This document shows positions 27,969 to 35,978 of a stretch of 64,000 nt of DNA, piece after piece. Each line of letters starts with the position of its first letter. Within the stretch, counting starts at the first letter, position 1. This stretch comes from Anaerolineales bacterium (GTDB taxonomy: Bacteria; Chloroflexota; Anaerolineae; Anaerolineales; Villigracilaceae). A program made the position numbers and the translations under genes. The DNA lies in assembly GCA_020634895.1 (NCBI GenBank), contig JACKAV010000001.1, positions 484,037 to 548,036 on the forward strand, given 5' to 3'. Under the pieces are notes generated by a model. It was not told where the DNA came from and did not search any database. It saw only the letters and a list, made by a program, of their open reading frames with translations.

Positions 27969-28949
27969 TTAATCAATCAGTTTCCTGATGTTCTTGATGG
28001 ATGTTTGCAGGACCAGGTCGCAGCCGGGCCAGACCGCATCCACGCCCGCCTCTTTCGACCTTTGAACTGCCTCTGCAACCGAGCCTTCATCACCCTGCCA
28101 CAGCGTCGCAACCGGGTCGACGTTGCCGAACAACATCACATCCTTCAACACAGCGCGCGAGGATTTTAGATCGTTCAACTGGTCGACCGAGATCGCATCC
28201 GCACCGGATTGCGCCAGCAGACTCATGGCAGAGTCCGTTTTCCCACAGACGGAAAGCACGGTGGGGTGGGGCAGGCTTGATGTCAGTTTTTGAAGCGCAG
28301 GCAGGACGAACGTCTCGAATGGCTGCGGTCCGATAAATCCCGGCGAGCCGCCCATCTCATGGATGGTGATGAAATCCGCGCCTGCTTCGAGATATGCCTT
28401 GCCGATTTTCGAGAGGAAAGCGGAAAGATGAAAGAGGGCATCCAAAACCATTTGCGGTTCGTTCTTCATTTCGCGGATGAGATTTTGCACTTTGCAAATG
28501 TAGATCATCAGCGTGTACGGACCAGGAATCACGCCCGAAATAACGGCGTGTTCACCGATGTCTTTTTTTAATAAACTGATTGCTTCGCAAATTAAACCAA
28601 TCCTTCCCCCAATCTCCAATTCTCTAATCTCTAATATCTCTTTTGTACTCTGAAACAACAATTTCTTCACCTGCGGAAATTGCAAATCTTTGTCGTTGTA
28701 GAAAATCAACTCCGCGCCCAATGCCTCGGCAGGAGAACACAAATCCAACGGCAGCGCCGCGGATGGCATTCCTGTAAGTTTGAATGTGCTCGCCGCCGCC
28801 TTTGCCATTTTTTCAGCGTCGTGATGTACTTCTTGCAATGACAACCCTTCGCTCGCCAGCCCTTCGGTTGTGACGTGAATCAATCCGCTGAATGCAGGGA
28901 CTGAAGAAATCTTTTCCCCATTCAATAACCTCAAAATCTCATCACGCAT
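27969..28949 (-). CDS. Uroporphyrinogen decarboxylase-family (MtaA/CmuA-like) methyltransferase
   Basis: 326 aa of the URO-D fold. Motifs include PLDLCSPAEALGAEL, VISGVIPGPYTLM and ADFITIHEMGGSPGFIGPQPFE, the last resembling the cobalamin-dependent methyltransferase branch. The context (homocysteine methyltransferase, RACo-like activator) supports methyl transfer from or to a corrinoid protein rather than haem synthesis. The start at 28949 (MRDEILRLLNGEK) is chosen because the longer reading runs through a repeat and into the next gene. Residues 104-114 (ILEIRELEIGG) coincide with an interspersed repeat. The substrate is unknown, and no corrinoid-binding protein lies in the window. Confidence 0.8.
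   Translation of the reverse strand: MRDEILRLLNGEKISSVPAFSGLIHVTTEGLASEGLSLQEVHHDAEKMAKAAASTFKLTGMPSAALPLDLCSPAEALGAELIFYNDKDLQFPQVKKLLFQSTKEILEIRELEIGGRIGLICEAISLLKKDIGEHAVISGVIPGPYTLMIYICKVQNLIREMKNEPQMVLDALFHLSAFLSKIGKAYLEAGADFITIHEMGGSPGFIGPQPFETFVLPALQKLTSSLPHPTVLSVCGKTDSAMSLLAQSGADAISVDQLNDLKSSRAVLKDVMLFGNVDPVATLWQGDEGSVAEAVQRSKEAGVDAVWPGCDLVLQTSIKNIRKLID
28611..28640. repeat. Simple AT-rich repeat inside the URO-D gene
   Basis: Three imperfect copies of an AATCTCTAAT-like unit lie in the coding strand and are read in frame as ILEIRELEIGG. The base composition differs sharply from the surrounding gene. Confidence 0.6.
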
Positions 28950-28973
28950 CAAGACCTCAAAACAAAGTTGAAA

Positions 28974-29033
28974 GTTACAGGTTGAAGGTTTTAGGTTGCT
29001 CAACTCATAACCTTCAACCTTCAACCTGTAACC
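28974..29033. repeat. Intergenic inverted repeat before the URO-D gene
   Basis: GTTACAGGTTGAAGGTT and its exact reverse complement AACCTTCAACCTGTAAC flank a short AT-rich centre. The element fills the space between the homocysteine methyltransferase stop and the URO-D start. It is probably an interspersed repeat, and may form a strong RNA hairpin in the operon transcript. Confidence 0.75.
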
Positions 29034-29038
29034 CATAA

Positions 29039-29920
29039 CTAACTCTTCGCCGCTTTCGCGATCGCTGCGATATGTTCCGGTGTATTCCCGCAGCAACCGC
29101 CGACAACTTTTGCGCCGAGTTCAATGTATTTCTTTGTGTAGTTCGCCATGTCTTCGGGACCCATGTCGTACACGCCTTGCTCGGTTTCCAAGTCCATGTG
29201 CGGGACGCCCGCATTCGGCTTGACCCACAGCGGCATATCGGCTTTCGCGGCTTGATATTCCTTTACGACCGCTTCCATATTATCGAGCGTGGTTCCGCAG
29301 TTCGCGCCGATGAGCACCGCGCCCATCTCGCTGTATTTCTTCATCACATCCTTCGGCTTGACGCCCATCATGGTGCGTGTGCCGCGGTCATAGCTGAAAG
29401 AGACCACAATCGGCAGGTCTGTGACGGAGCGTGCGCCTTCAAATGCGGCGGTCGTTTCTTCCACAGCGAACATGGTCTCGATGACCAATAGATCCACGCC
29501 GCCTTCGGCGAGGGCTTTGGCTTGCTCGGTGAAGGTCGCTTTCACCTCTTCATATTCAAGCGGACCATACGGCTTGATGATCCCGCCGACAGGTCCCATT
29601 GAACCGGCGACAAGCCCATTATTCAGTGAAGCGGCTTTGCGAGCGATCTCCACTGCACGCATATTGACTTCAGGTGTGCGATCCTGATACTTTGAGTCTT
29701 TCATGCGCATGCGAGTCCCACCGAAGGTACAGGTCAGGATGATGTCTGACCCGGCCTGGGCGAAGGATGAAGCGAGCTTCAGTATCGTATCCGGGTCGTC
29801 GATGATGAGGTCCTCGGGTGGTTTGCCGGGTTTGAGTCCCATCTTCTGTAAATTCGATCCTGTTGCCCCATCCGCAACGAGAATTTCCCCGCTGTTCAAT
29901 CGTTCTAGAAATTTGTTCAT
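29039..29920 (-). CDS. Homocysteine S-methyltransferase-domain protein
   Basis: 293 aa, one (beta/alpha)8 homocysteine-binding domain. It opens with ILVADGATGSNLQKMG and carries the zinc-binding cysteines in LIGANCGTTLDNM and VVGGCCGNTPEHI, as in the N-terminal module of MetH and in BHMT-like enzymes. It would accept a methyl group onto homocysteine, forming methionine. The folate- and cobalamin-binding modules of full-length MetH are absent, so partners must supply them. It sits between the RACo-like activator and the URO-D methyltransferase, which fits a split, corrinoid-dependent methionine synthase. Confidence 0.88.
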   Translation of the reverse strand: MNKFLERLNSGEILVADGATGSNLQKMGLKPGKPPEDLIIDDPDTILKLASSFAQAGSDIILTCTFGGTRMRMKDSKYQDRTPEVNMRAVEIARKAASLNNGLVAGSMGPVGGIIKPYGPLEYEEVKATFTEQAKALAEGGVDLLVIETMFAVEETTAAFEGARSVTDLPIVVSFSYDRGTRTMMGVKPKDVMKKYSEMGAVLIGANCGTTLDNMEAVVKEYQAAKADMPLWVKPNAGVPHMDLETEQGVYDMGPEDMANYTKKYIELGAKVVGGCCGNTPEHIAAIAKAAKS

Positions 29921-29930
29921 TGTTCCCTCC

Positions 29931-29957
29931 GTAGGGGCGGGGTCACCCCGCCCCTAC
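29931..29957. repeat. 27-bp perfect palindrome (GTAGGGGCG family)
   Basis: Two perfect 13-bp arms (GTAGGGGCGGGGT and its complement) around one base. It lies between the activator's stop and the ribosome-binding site of the homocysteine methyltransferase. It shares its ends with the in-gene element at 24149-24213, and its core resembles the hairpin at 36725-36749. Confidence 0.85.
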
Positions 29958-29964
29958 ATAAAAA

Positions 29965-32034
29965 TTATTTTATGAAATTCTTCGCCATCGGGTCCGCTTT
30001 GCGGTGCGGAATGAGATGTGCGATATGTTCAAATGGCTCGCTCATGTGCGGGAAGCTCGTTGCCAGCATGAATTGATTTTGGAATTCCGGGTCGGTCGGA
30101 AGTTCGAAGCGTTCCACTTTGCGCGTCACGGCATCAATCTCGTTGCGCTTTTCAATATTTAGCAATGCAATTCGCGCGCCGTCTCCCGCCGCGTTCCCAA
30201 CCGCATAAACATTCTCCAACTCGCAATCGGGGATCAAGCCAATGAGCATGGCTTTTTCCTTATCAATATAACTTCCAAAACCGCCAGCCAAAATAATTTT
30301 ATCAGGGCTTTCCAAATTCATTCGTTTGAGCAGTGTGCGCGCCGCCGTGAAAAGCGCTGCCTTCGCCAATTGAATTTGACGTACATCCTGTTGAGTGATT
30401 GGGATGTCTCGTCCTATGGAGGTTTCCTCCGCCCAGGCGATGACATACTCCCAGCCGGATTCTCCCTCTCGAACGCGCTTCGTACTTAAGTTTTTCTTGA
30501 ACTTGCCCCGAGAGTCCACCACCTCCGCCCGGAATATTTCTGCCACTGCGTCGATGATCGCCGAGCCGCAGATGCCTTTGGCTTTGCCTTCGTTCCAATT
30601 CTCCTCACCGATGATCTTGTATTTTGGCTCAAGAGTTTTCTCGTCAATGTGAACCCGCTCAATCGCGCCGGGTGCGGCACGCATGCCATATTCCACATGA
30701 GCGCCTTCGAGAGCCGGTCCCGTCGGCGTGGACGTACACACCAGCCGCTTGCGATTGCCCAGGACCAACTCCGCGTTGGTGCCGACATCGATCAACAGCA
30801 GATTGTCGTCCTGCTTGTGCGGCTCTTCTGCAAGGATAACCGCGCTCGTATCCGCGCCGACAAAGGATGCGATGGTTGGCAGCACATGAATGTTTCCCGA
30901 TGGGCTGATCTGCAATCCCAGTTCGCGCGCCTTCACATCCACTGATTCATGGATGGCAGGCACAAACGGAGCCAGCCCCAGATCTTTCGGGTTGAGATTT
31001 AACAGAAGGTGATGCATGGTTGAGTTGCCAACCAGCACCATCTCTAAAATATCTTCTATTTTGATGTATGTTGGGCGTTCGTCTTCTTCGTATTTATTTG
31101 CATTGGCGTAGAGGTTTTTATTTGCTGTCTTGACCGCCTGCCTCAATAATTTATTAAGTGTTTCAATGACCGCTTTATGCAATTTCTCGGTGCCGTCTTT
31201 ATGTTCGATAGTGTATTGAATGCGCGACATGACGTCTTCGCCATACACGATCTGCGGATTCATTTCCGATTCCGCCGCGAGGATTTCGCCTGTGCGGAGG
31301 TTACATAAATAAAGCGCGATGGTCGTTGAACCAATATCGACTGCCGCGCCGTAACTATTTTCATGCAACCCCGGCTGGACTTGAATGACTTCCTTGTCGT
31401 TCCAAACGGAAACGGTCACATTCCACCTGGCATCGCGCATCGTCTTGGAAAGTGTGCGAAGGCATTGATAATCGATGCTCAACTCATACCAACGCGGAAG
31501 ATTCTCCTCGCCGCCGCGTACAAGGGACATTGATGTTTCCAGTCCTTTGGCGAGGCGTTCCCAATCTGCGATGGGGCGCTCGAGGTTGGGCGGGGTCATG
31601 CTGACGAGATATTTGCGGATGGCGGGCTTTACTTCCACGGGGCGTTCGTTCGCACTCTTGCGGACGATCTGTTTGTTTCCGCGGCTTTCTTCGGGAACAT
31701 TGACCAGCACATCGCCGCGAATTCGGCACTGACAGGAAAGCCGCACCTGTCCTATCTCCCAACCCTTGCTTTTCAAAAGATGGGGACGGCTCTCGAAATA
31801 TTTTCTTTCCTGCGGTGTAACGGGGGAGACGTTCTCTCGTTTTGAATCAATATTGTATTTTTCAAAGCGACCTTCTTCAATAAGAATGATGCACTTGCCG
31901 CAAGTGCCATTCTCGGCGCAAATGGATTCGATCTCCACGCCCAAATCTCTTGCGGCTGTACGAATGGATGTACCGGCATCTGTCTGCCCGCGCCGACCGG
32001 AGGGTTGCAAAATGATGTTATGTTTGTTTGTCAT
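29965..32034 (-). CDS. RACo/RamA-like corrinoid reactivation protein (2Fe-2S + DUF4445 ASKHA)
   Basis: 689 aa. An N-terminal 2Fe-2S ferredoxin domain holds cysteines in SICAENGTCGKC and LSCQCRI. After a linker, the ASKHA-type domain starts near YGAAVDIGSTTIALYL and continues with LLLIDVGTNAELVLG and IILAGGFGSYIDKEKA. Such proteins use ATP to drive reduction of inactive Co(II) corrinoid back to Co(I). Here it probably keeps a corrinoid methyltransferase, perhaps a split methionine synthase, active. The start at 32034 (MTNKHNIILQ) avoids ten codons reading into a repeat. It overlaps no neighbour and sits directly upstream of the homocysteine methyltransferase. Confidence 0.9.
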   Translation of the reverse strand: MTNKHNIILQPSGRRGQTDAGTSIRTAARDLGVEIESICAENGTCGKCIILIEEGRFEKYNIDSKRENVSPVTPQERKYFESRPHLLKSKGWEIGQVRLSCQCRIRGDVLVNVPEESRGNKQIVRKSANERPVEVKPAIRKYLVSMTPPNLERPIADWERLAKGLETSMSLVRGGEENLPRWYELSIDYQCLRTLSKTMRDARWNVTVSVWNDKEVIQVQPGLHENSYGAAVDIGSTTIALYLCNLRTGEILAAESEMNPQIVYGEDVMSRIQYTIEHKDGTEKLHKAVIETLNKLLRQAVKTANKNLYANANKYEEDERPTYIKIEDILEMVLVGNSTMHHLLLNLNPKDLGLAPFVPAIHESVDVKARELGLQISPSGNIHVLPTIASFVGADTSAVILAEEPHKQDDNLLLIDVGTNAELVLGNRKRLVCTSTPTGPALEGAHVEYGMRAAPGAIERVHIDEKTLEPKYKIIGEENWNEGKAKGICGSAIIDAVAEIFRAEVVDSRGKFKKNLSTKRVREGESGWEYVIAWAEETSIGRDIPITQQDVRQIQLAKAALFTAARTLLKRMNLESPDKIILAGGFGSYIDKEKAMLIGLIPDCELENVYAVGNAAGDGARIALLNIEKRNEIDAVTRKVERFELPTDPEFQNQFMLATSFPHMSEPFEHIAHLIPHRKADPMAKNFIK

Positions 32035-32041
32035 TTGGTTT

Positions 32042-32112
32042 ACCACAGAGAGCACGGAGGGCACGGAGAAAAACAGAAAAAAACTCTGTGTTCTCTGTGC
32101 GCTCCGTGGTGA
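32042..32112. repeat. Interspersed inverted repeat
   Basis: ACCACAGAGAGCACGGAG at the left and CTCCGTGGTGA at the right form imperfect inverted ends around an A-rich centre. It fills the gap between the activator start and the small gene ending at 32119. No coding potential is seen. Confidence 0.6.
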
Positions 32113-32118
32113 ATGTTC

Positions 32119-32403
32119 TTAAGCCTGTTCTTTTCTCGGAATCACGACGCGCGCCGCTTCGGCTTCCAACTCTGCCAGCAGCGTCTCGGCTACTTCTTCA
32201 GCGGAGCCGTCGCGCTCGATCCACTGTCCGCGTTTGTATTGCTTGGCATAATCCGTTGTGGATGTTGCGCCGATCGCCATTGCATATGCATCGATCTTGT
32301 TCTGAACTTTTTGCGAAAGTTCTTTTTTTACAGTTTGCCCGTCCGCTTTGACGGTAAACGATTGCGGAATATCTTTCCAATACATCACACGATATTTTGC
32401 CAT
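32119..32403 (-). CDS. Small 'virulence factor' family protein (PF13769-like)
   Basis: 94 aa, starting MAKYRVMYWKDIPQSFTV. This short conserved protein is usually labelled 'virulence factor' without evidence of such a role. Its opening MYWKDIPQ and the following Lys-rich helix are recognisable. The start at 32403 is chosen because the 22 extra upstream codons are low-complexity. It is the first gene of the corrinoid group (activator, homocysteine methyltransferase, URO-D methyltransferase), so an accessory part in corrinoid-dependent methyl transfer is more likely than virulence. No enzyme motif is visible. Confidence 0.65.
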   Translation of the reverse strand: MAKYRVMYWKDIPQSFTVKADGQTVKKELSQKVQNKIDAYAMAIGATSTTDYAKQYKRGQWIERDGSAEEVAETLLAELEAEAARVVIPRKEQA

Positions 32404-32491
32404 TTCGTATAACCTCGTAAAATTATATATAATTTTCGTGATTGTACGAGAGGATACGCTGTGGGTCAATGCAAAAAAGAACCAATATGAG

Positions 32492-32510
32492 GTCAGGCTT
32501 TTAGCCTGAC
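32492..32510. repeat. Palindromic repeat (GTCAGGCT family)
   Basis: GTCAGGCT-TTT-AGCCTGAC, an 8-bp perfect stem. A sister copy with compensating changes (GTCATGCT / AGCATGAT) occurs at 58286-58304, so this is an interspersed family rather than a local accident. Confidence 0.7.
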
Positions 32511-32556
32511 AAGTTCTGATATTGAAATATGGCGGGTTAGAAACTCACCCTGCAAT

Positions 32557-33795
32557 TTATACCCCCATCGCATTTCCTGCCAGCCAGCCCGTTGTCCATG
32601 CGGCTTGAAAATTGAAACCGCCTGTGATGCCGTCAATATCCAACACTTCGCCGCCGAAGAACAAACCGTCTACTACGCGGCTTTGCATGGTCTTGAAATC
32701 CACTTCCTTCAAACTCACGCCGCCGCAGGTGACGAATTCATCTTTGAACTGTCCCTTGCCTTTAATTTGGTATTCACCTGCCGTCAGTTCTTGTGCAAGT
32801 TTTTGTAACTCCGCTTTGGAAATATCCGCCCAATTTTTCTCGCCGATAAAATAAACCAACTGCTTCCACAACCGCAGCGGAATTTGAGAGAACGCCGAAT
32901 GTGCCGAAACTTTCTTGCGCGCATTTTCGTGCCAGTCTTTGTTGCGCTGTAAAACTTCCAGCGTTGCATCAAGCTTATAGTCACCGAGCCAGTTCACGGT
33001 TAGGGTTGAGGCGTATTTTTTGTCAAAGAGAATCCGCGCGCCCCAGGCGGAGAGTCTCAGCACGGCGGGTCCGCTCATGCCCCAATGCGTGATGAGCAGC
33101 GGTCCGCGCGCGATGAGCGAATCCATTTTCAAAGTCGCATCTTCAACTGAAACTCCAGCCAGACCATTGATGCGTTTATCCTTGATATTGAACGTGAACA
33201 ACGACGGGACTTGCGGCACGATGGTATGTCCAAGCGTTTGGATGACCTGCTGCGACTTGCGGTCGCCGCCCGTGGCGAACATCAATTTTTTTGTTTGCAG
33301 ACGAAAAGCCTGCGCCTCTTTCTTAACCTCCAATTTGAATCCACCCTGCGGAGTTTTCTCCACACCCAAAACGGATGCGCCCAACTCAACCCGCACACCT
33401 GCCTGCTTTGCAGAGTCGCGCAGGCAATTGGCAATGGTGTTTGAATCATCGGTGATGGGGAACATCCTGCCGTCACTTTCGGTTTTGAGTTTTACATTAC
33501 GAGCCTCGAACCATTCGACCGTGTCTTTTGGTTGAAAGCGCGAAAACGCGCCGCGCAATTCATTGCCTCCGCGCGGATAATACGTGATGAGTTTGGCAGG
33601 CTCGAAACAGGCGTGAGTGACGTTGCAGCGACCTCCGCCGGAGATGAGCACCTTGCCAAGTGTCTGGCTGGCTTTTTCGAGAATGAGCACACGCAGATCC
33701 GTGTTTTGTTCGGCGGCTCGGATTGCGGCGAAGAATCCTGCCGCGCCGCCGCCGATGATGATAACGTCCCAGATGGGTGAGATGGATTTTGACAT
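32557..33795 (-). CDS. HI0933/BaiN-family flavoprotein oxidoreductase
   Basis: 412 aa. The FAD-binding Rossmann motif DVIIIGGGAAGFFAA lies at residues 9-23. ISGGGRCNVTH (about 51-61) is the signature of HI0933-like proteins, and DIDGITGGFNFQAAWTTGW near the C-terminus is the second conserved block. The family includes flavoproteins that reduce double bonds or transfer hydride from NAD(P)H, but most members, this one included, have no proven substrate. It is divergently oriented to the YbaK-like gene on the plus strand. The length is normal. Confidence 0.9.
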   Translation of the reverse strand: MSKSISPIWDVIIIGGGAAGFFAAIRAAEQNTDLRVLILEKASQTLGKVLISGGGRCNVTHACFEPAKLITYYPRGGNELRGAFSRFQPKDTVEWFEARNVKLKTESDGRMFPITDDSNTIANCLRDSAKQAGVRVELGASVLGVEKTPQGGFKLEVKKEAQAFRLQTKKLMFATGGDRKSQQVIQTLGHTIVPQVPSLFTFNIKDKRINGLAGVSVEDATLKMDSLIARGPLLITHWGMSGPAVLRLSAWGARILFDKKYASTLTVNWLGDYKLDATLEVLQRNKDWHENARKKVSAHSAFSQIPLRLWKQLVYFIGEKNWADISKAELQKLAQELTAGEYQIKGKGQFKDEFVTCGGVSLKEVDFKTMQSRVVDGLFFGGEVLDIDGITGGFNFQAAWTTGWLAGNAMGV

Positions 33796-33863
33796 AATAG
33801 TTGATGCAGTATACCTGAACTATTCACTCTGGACTTTCGGGTCTTTATCCATAAAATAGAAGC

Positions 33864-34346
33864 ATGATGAATGAAAAAGAATTTTTGGACTATATGAATG
33901 CGAATGGTTTTGTGTACAAGCGATTGGAACACCCTGCGGTGTTTACCTGCGAAGAAGCGGATGCGCACACTGCCAGTGTGGATGCCGTCCACACCAAAAA
34001 CCTTTTCCTGTGCGACAAAAAAGCACGCCGATTTTTTCTCGCGGTGACTGCCTGCGAAAAGACAGTAAATCTTAGCGAACTCGCCGGTCAGTTGGGTGTT
34101 TCTCACCTTCGTTTTGCCTCGGAGGAAAACCTGATGCGTCTGCTCGGGGTGGCGCGCGGCTCGGTGACGATGATGGGGCTGGCGAACGACTCTGAACATC
34201 GCGTCGAGTTGTGGGTGGATAAAACCATATGGGACGGCGAATATTTTCTCTCACATCCGCTTGTTAACACAGCCACGCTTGTGCTTGAAAAAGCAGAATT
34301 AATACGATTTTTCGAGTTGACAGGACATGCTCCAAGCTTTTTTTGA
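33864..34346 (+). CDS. YbaK/ProX-family aminoacyl-tRNA deacylase
   Basis: 160 aa of the YbaK/EbsC fold, close to ProX-type trans-editing proteins that hydrolyse mischarged Ala-tRNA(Pro) or related species. The start EFLDYMNANGFVYKRLEHPAVFT and the central KNLFLCDKKARRFFLAVT contain the conserved Lys used in catalysis. GVARGSVTMMGLAND and LSHPLVNTATLVL are further family blocks. Two ATG codons lie in a row (33864 and 33867); the first is taken. It reads divergently from the flavoprotein gene with a 68-base shared upstream region. Confidence 0.88.
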   Translation: MMNEKEFLDYMNANGFVYKRLEHPAVFTCEEADAHTASVDAVHTKNLFLCDKKARRFFLAVTACEKTVNLSELAGQLGVSHLRFASEENLMRLLGVARGSVTMMGLANDSEHRVELWVDKTIWDGEYFLSHPLVNTATLVLEKAELIRFFELTGHAPSFF

Positions 34347-34366
34347 GCGCTGGTGATGTTTGTCAA

Positions 34367-34395
34367 TTGAAATTTCTTTGGCTTCCACCTATACT
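34367..34395 (+). promoter_or_regulatory. Sigma-70-type promoter for bacterioferritin
   Basis: TTGAAA at 34367-34372 and TATACT at 34390-34395 are separated by exactly 17 bases. The bacterioferritin start follows 91 bases after the -10 box, leaving a leader of roughly 85 bases. Confidence 0.6.
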
Positions 34396-34486
34396 AGAGT
34401 TGCGAACAACAATCCTTCCAGTCCGTTGACCGATTGAGGTATGTTTGTCAAACGGGTGGAAGTCCATTTATTGAAAAGGAGCTTAC

Positions 34487-34963
34487 ATGAAAGGCGACGA
34501 AAAACTGATCAAAACCCTGAACGAACTTCTGGCGGACGAATTAACCGCCATCAGCCAATTGATGGTTCATTCCGAAATGTGCGATAGCTGGGGTTACGAA
34601 AAACTGCATAAAGCGCTCGAAAAACAGGCGATCGATGAAATGCATCATGCCGAATGGCTGATACAACGCATCCTCTTTTTGGAGGGACTGCCGGTCGTTT
34701 CCAAGCTCAATGAGATGAAGATCGGCAAGAGTGTGCCAGATATGCTCTCCAACGATCAAGCCGCTGAGCAGGGCGCGATCCGCGCCTATAATGCGGGCAT
34801 CCAACTGGCTGGCGAGGTCAACGACCAATCCACAGCGGATCTGCTTACGACGATCCTCAAAATGGAAGAGGGTCATCACGATTGGGAGAAGAAGCAGCGC
34901 ACTCAGATCGAACAGATGGGACTTGAAAATTATCTGAGCAACCAATCTGGTGAAGAAGGTTAG
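34487..34963 (+). CDS. bfr: Bacterioferritin
   Basis: 158 aa, a 24-mer-forming iron store of the ferritin superfamily. All ferroxidase ligands are at the standard bacterioferritin positions: Glu18, Glu51, His54, Glu94, Glu127 and His130. The haem-ligating Met52 is present in AIDEMHHAEW. It would oxidise Fe(II) and store it as ferric mineral in the cytoplasm. It has its own promoter-like sequence and a strong terminator, so it is probably monocistronic. Length and motifs are fully regular. Confidence 0.96.
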   Translation: MKGDEKLIKTLNELLADELTAISQLMVHSEMCDSWGYEKLHKALEKQAIDEMHHAEWLIQRILFLEGLPVVSKLNEMKIGKSVPDMLSNDQAAEQGAIRAYNAGIQLAGEVNDQSTADLLTTILKMEEGHHDWEKKQRTQIEQMGLENYLSNQSGEEG

Positions 34964-34988
34964 TTCTGCTGGAGAAGAAAGTTCAATA

Positions 34989-35021
34989 CAAAATACCCTG
35001 ACATCCGTCAGGGTATTTTGT
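34989..35021 (+). terminator. Terminator of bacterioferritin gene
   Basis: ACAAAATACCCTGAC and GTCAGGGTATTTTGT form a stem of about 14 bp around a 4-nt loop, with an A-run before and T-rich sequence after, 26 bases past the bfr stop. Confidence 0.85.
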
Positions 35022-35123
35022 TCTAAAGATAACCCCTTCTTTACCGAATCTTTACAAATATTTTGAAGGCTCTCTAAAAAGCAAAACTACACTTCGGGAA
35101 GTTCGATTACCCGGAGGCTCATC

Positions 35124-35978
35124 ATGATCACATTGTTCGGTAAGCGTATGCGGCTTTTCCGTCCGCGCTCGATATGGATTCGACGGTTAGTGCAGTGGTT
35201 CTTTTTCCTCTTGATCGCGACCATTGCGGTCAATCACACTTTGGTTGAGAGCGGTGGAGGGATTGCTTTCCTCTCCAGTGCGTCTTTGCATGGAGTATGT
35301 CCGTTTGGCGGCGTGGAGACACTTTATACGTTCCTAAAAAGCGGATTGTTCGTTCAAAAGATACACGACTCGTCGCTTGTTTTGGCTGGTATCGTAATTA
35401 TTATGTCCATTCTGTTTGGACCGGTCTTCTGCGGCTGGGTCTGCCCATTGGGGACAGTCCAGGAATGGGTGGGGAAGATCGGGAAGAAATATTTCAGAAA
35501 ACGCTATAACCATTTTGTCCCTGAAAAACTTGATAAAGTCCTTCGTTATTTGCGGTACGGCGTATTGGTGTGGGTGTTGTATGTCACTGCGGTCAGCGGG
35601 ACTCTGGTCTTTGAATCTTATGACCCATACTTTGCACTTTTCAATTTTTGGAGCACGGAAGTGGCGTGGAGCGCGCTCGTCATCCTCGGCGTTACGCTGA
35701 TCCTCTCGGTCTTTGTCGAACGCCCGTGGTGTAAATACGCCTGTCCATATGGTGCGGTGTTGGGGATCACAAACCTCTTCCGCGTCTTCTCCATCAAGCG
35801 GGCTGAATCCACCTGCAAAGCGGATGGCGCCTGTTCGATCTTGTGTCCCATGAACATTCCTGTGGACTCGGTCAAAACGGTTCGAGACCACCAGTGCATC
35901 TCCTGCCTGGAATGCACGTCTGAGGCGATTTGCCCGGTTGCTCAAACTGTGGTCTTCACCAGCGGTGGTGTGAAATGA
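35124..35978 (+). CDS. NapH/CcoG-like membrane polyferredoxin
   Basis: 284 aa with four or five membrane helices (first at about 25-45) and two NapH/NosR-type cysteine motifs, CGWVCPLG and CKYACPYG, near the membrane face. The C-terminal part has ferredoxin-like cysteines in STCKADGACSILCPMNIPV and CISCLECTSEAICPV. Such proteins pass electrons between the quinone pool and periplasmic redox enzymes or serve in metal-centre maturation. The stop overlaps the next start as ATGA, so translation of the two is coupled. No nitrate or nitrous oxide reductase lies nearby; the partner is the next, unrecognised protein. Confidence 0.85.
   Translation: MITLFGKRMRLFRPRSIWIRRLVQWFFFLLIATIAVNHTLVESGGGIAFLSSASLHGVCPFGGVETLYTFLKSGLFVQKIHDSSLVLAGIVIIMSILFGPVFCGWVCPLGTVQEWVGKIGKKYFRKRYNHFVPEKLDKVLRYLRYGVLVWVLYVTAVSGTLVFESYDPYFALFNFWSTEVAWSALVILGVTLILSVFVERPWCKYACPYGAVLGITNLFRVFSIKRAESTCKADGACSILCPMNIPVDSVKTVRDHQCISCLECTSEAICPVAQTVVFTSGGVK

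Noticed and set aside
28950..29096. 49-codon extension of the URO-D gene
   Set aside because: It reads through an inverted repeat and into the neighbouring gene; MRDEILRLLNG is the normal start.
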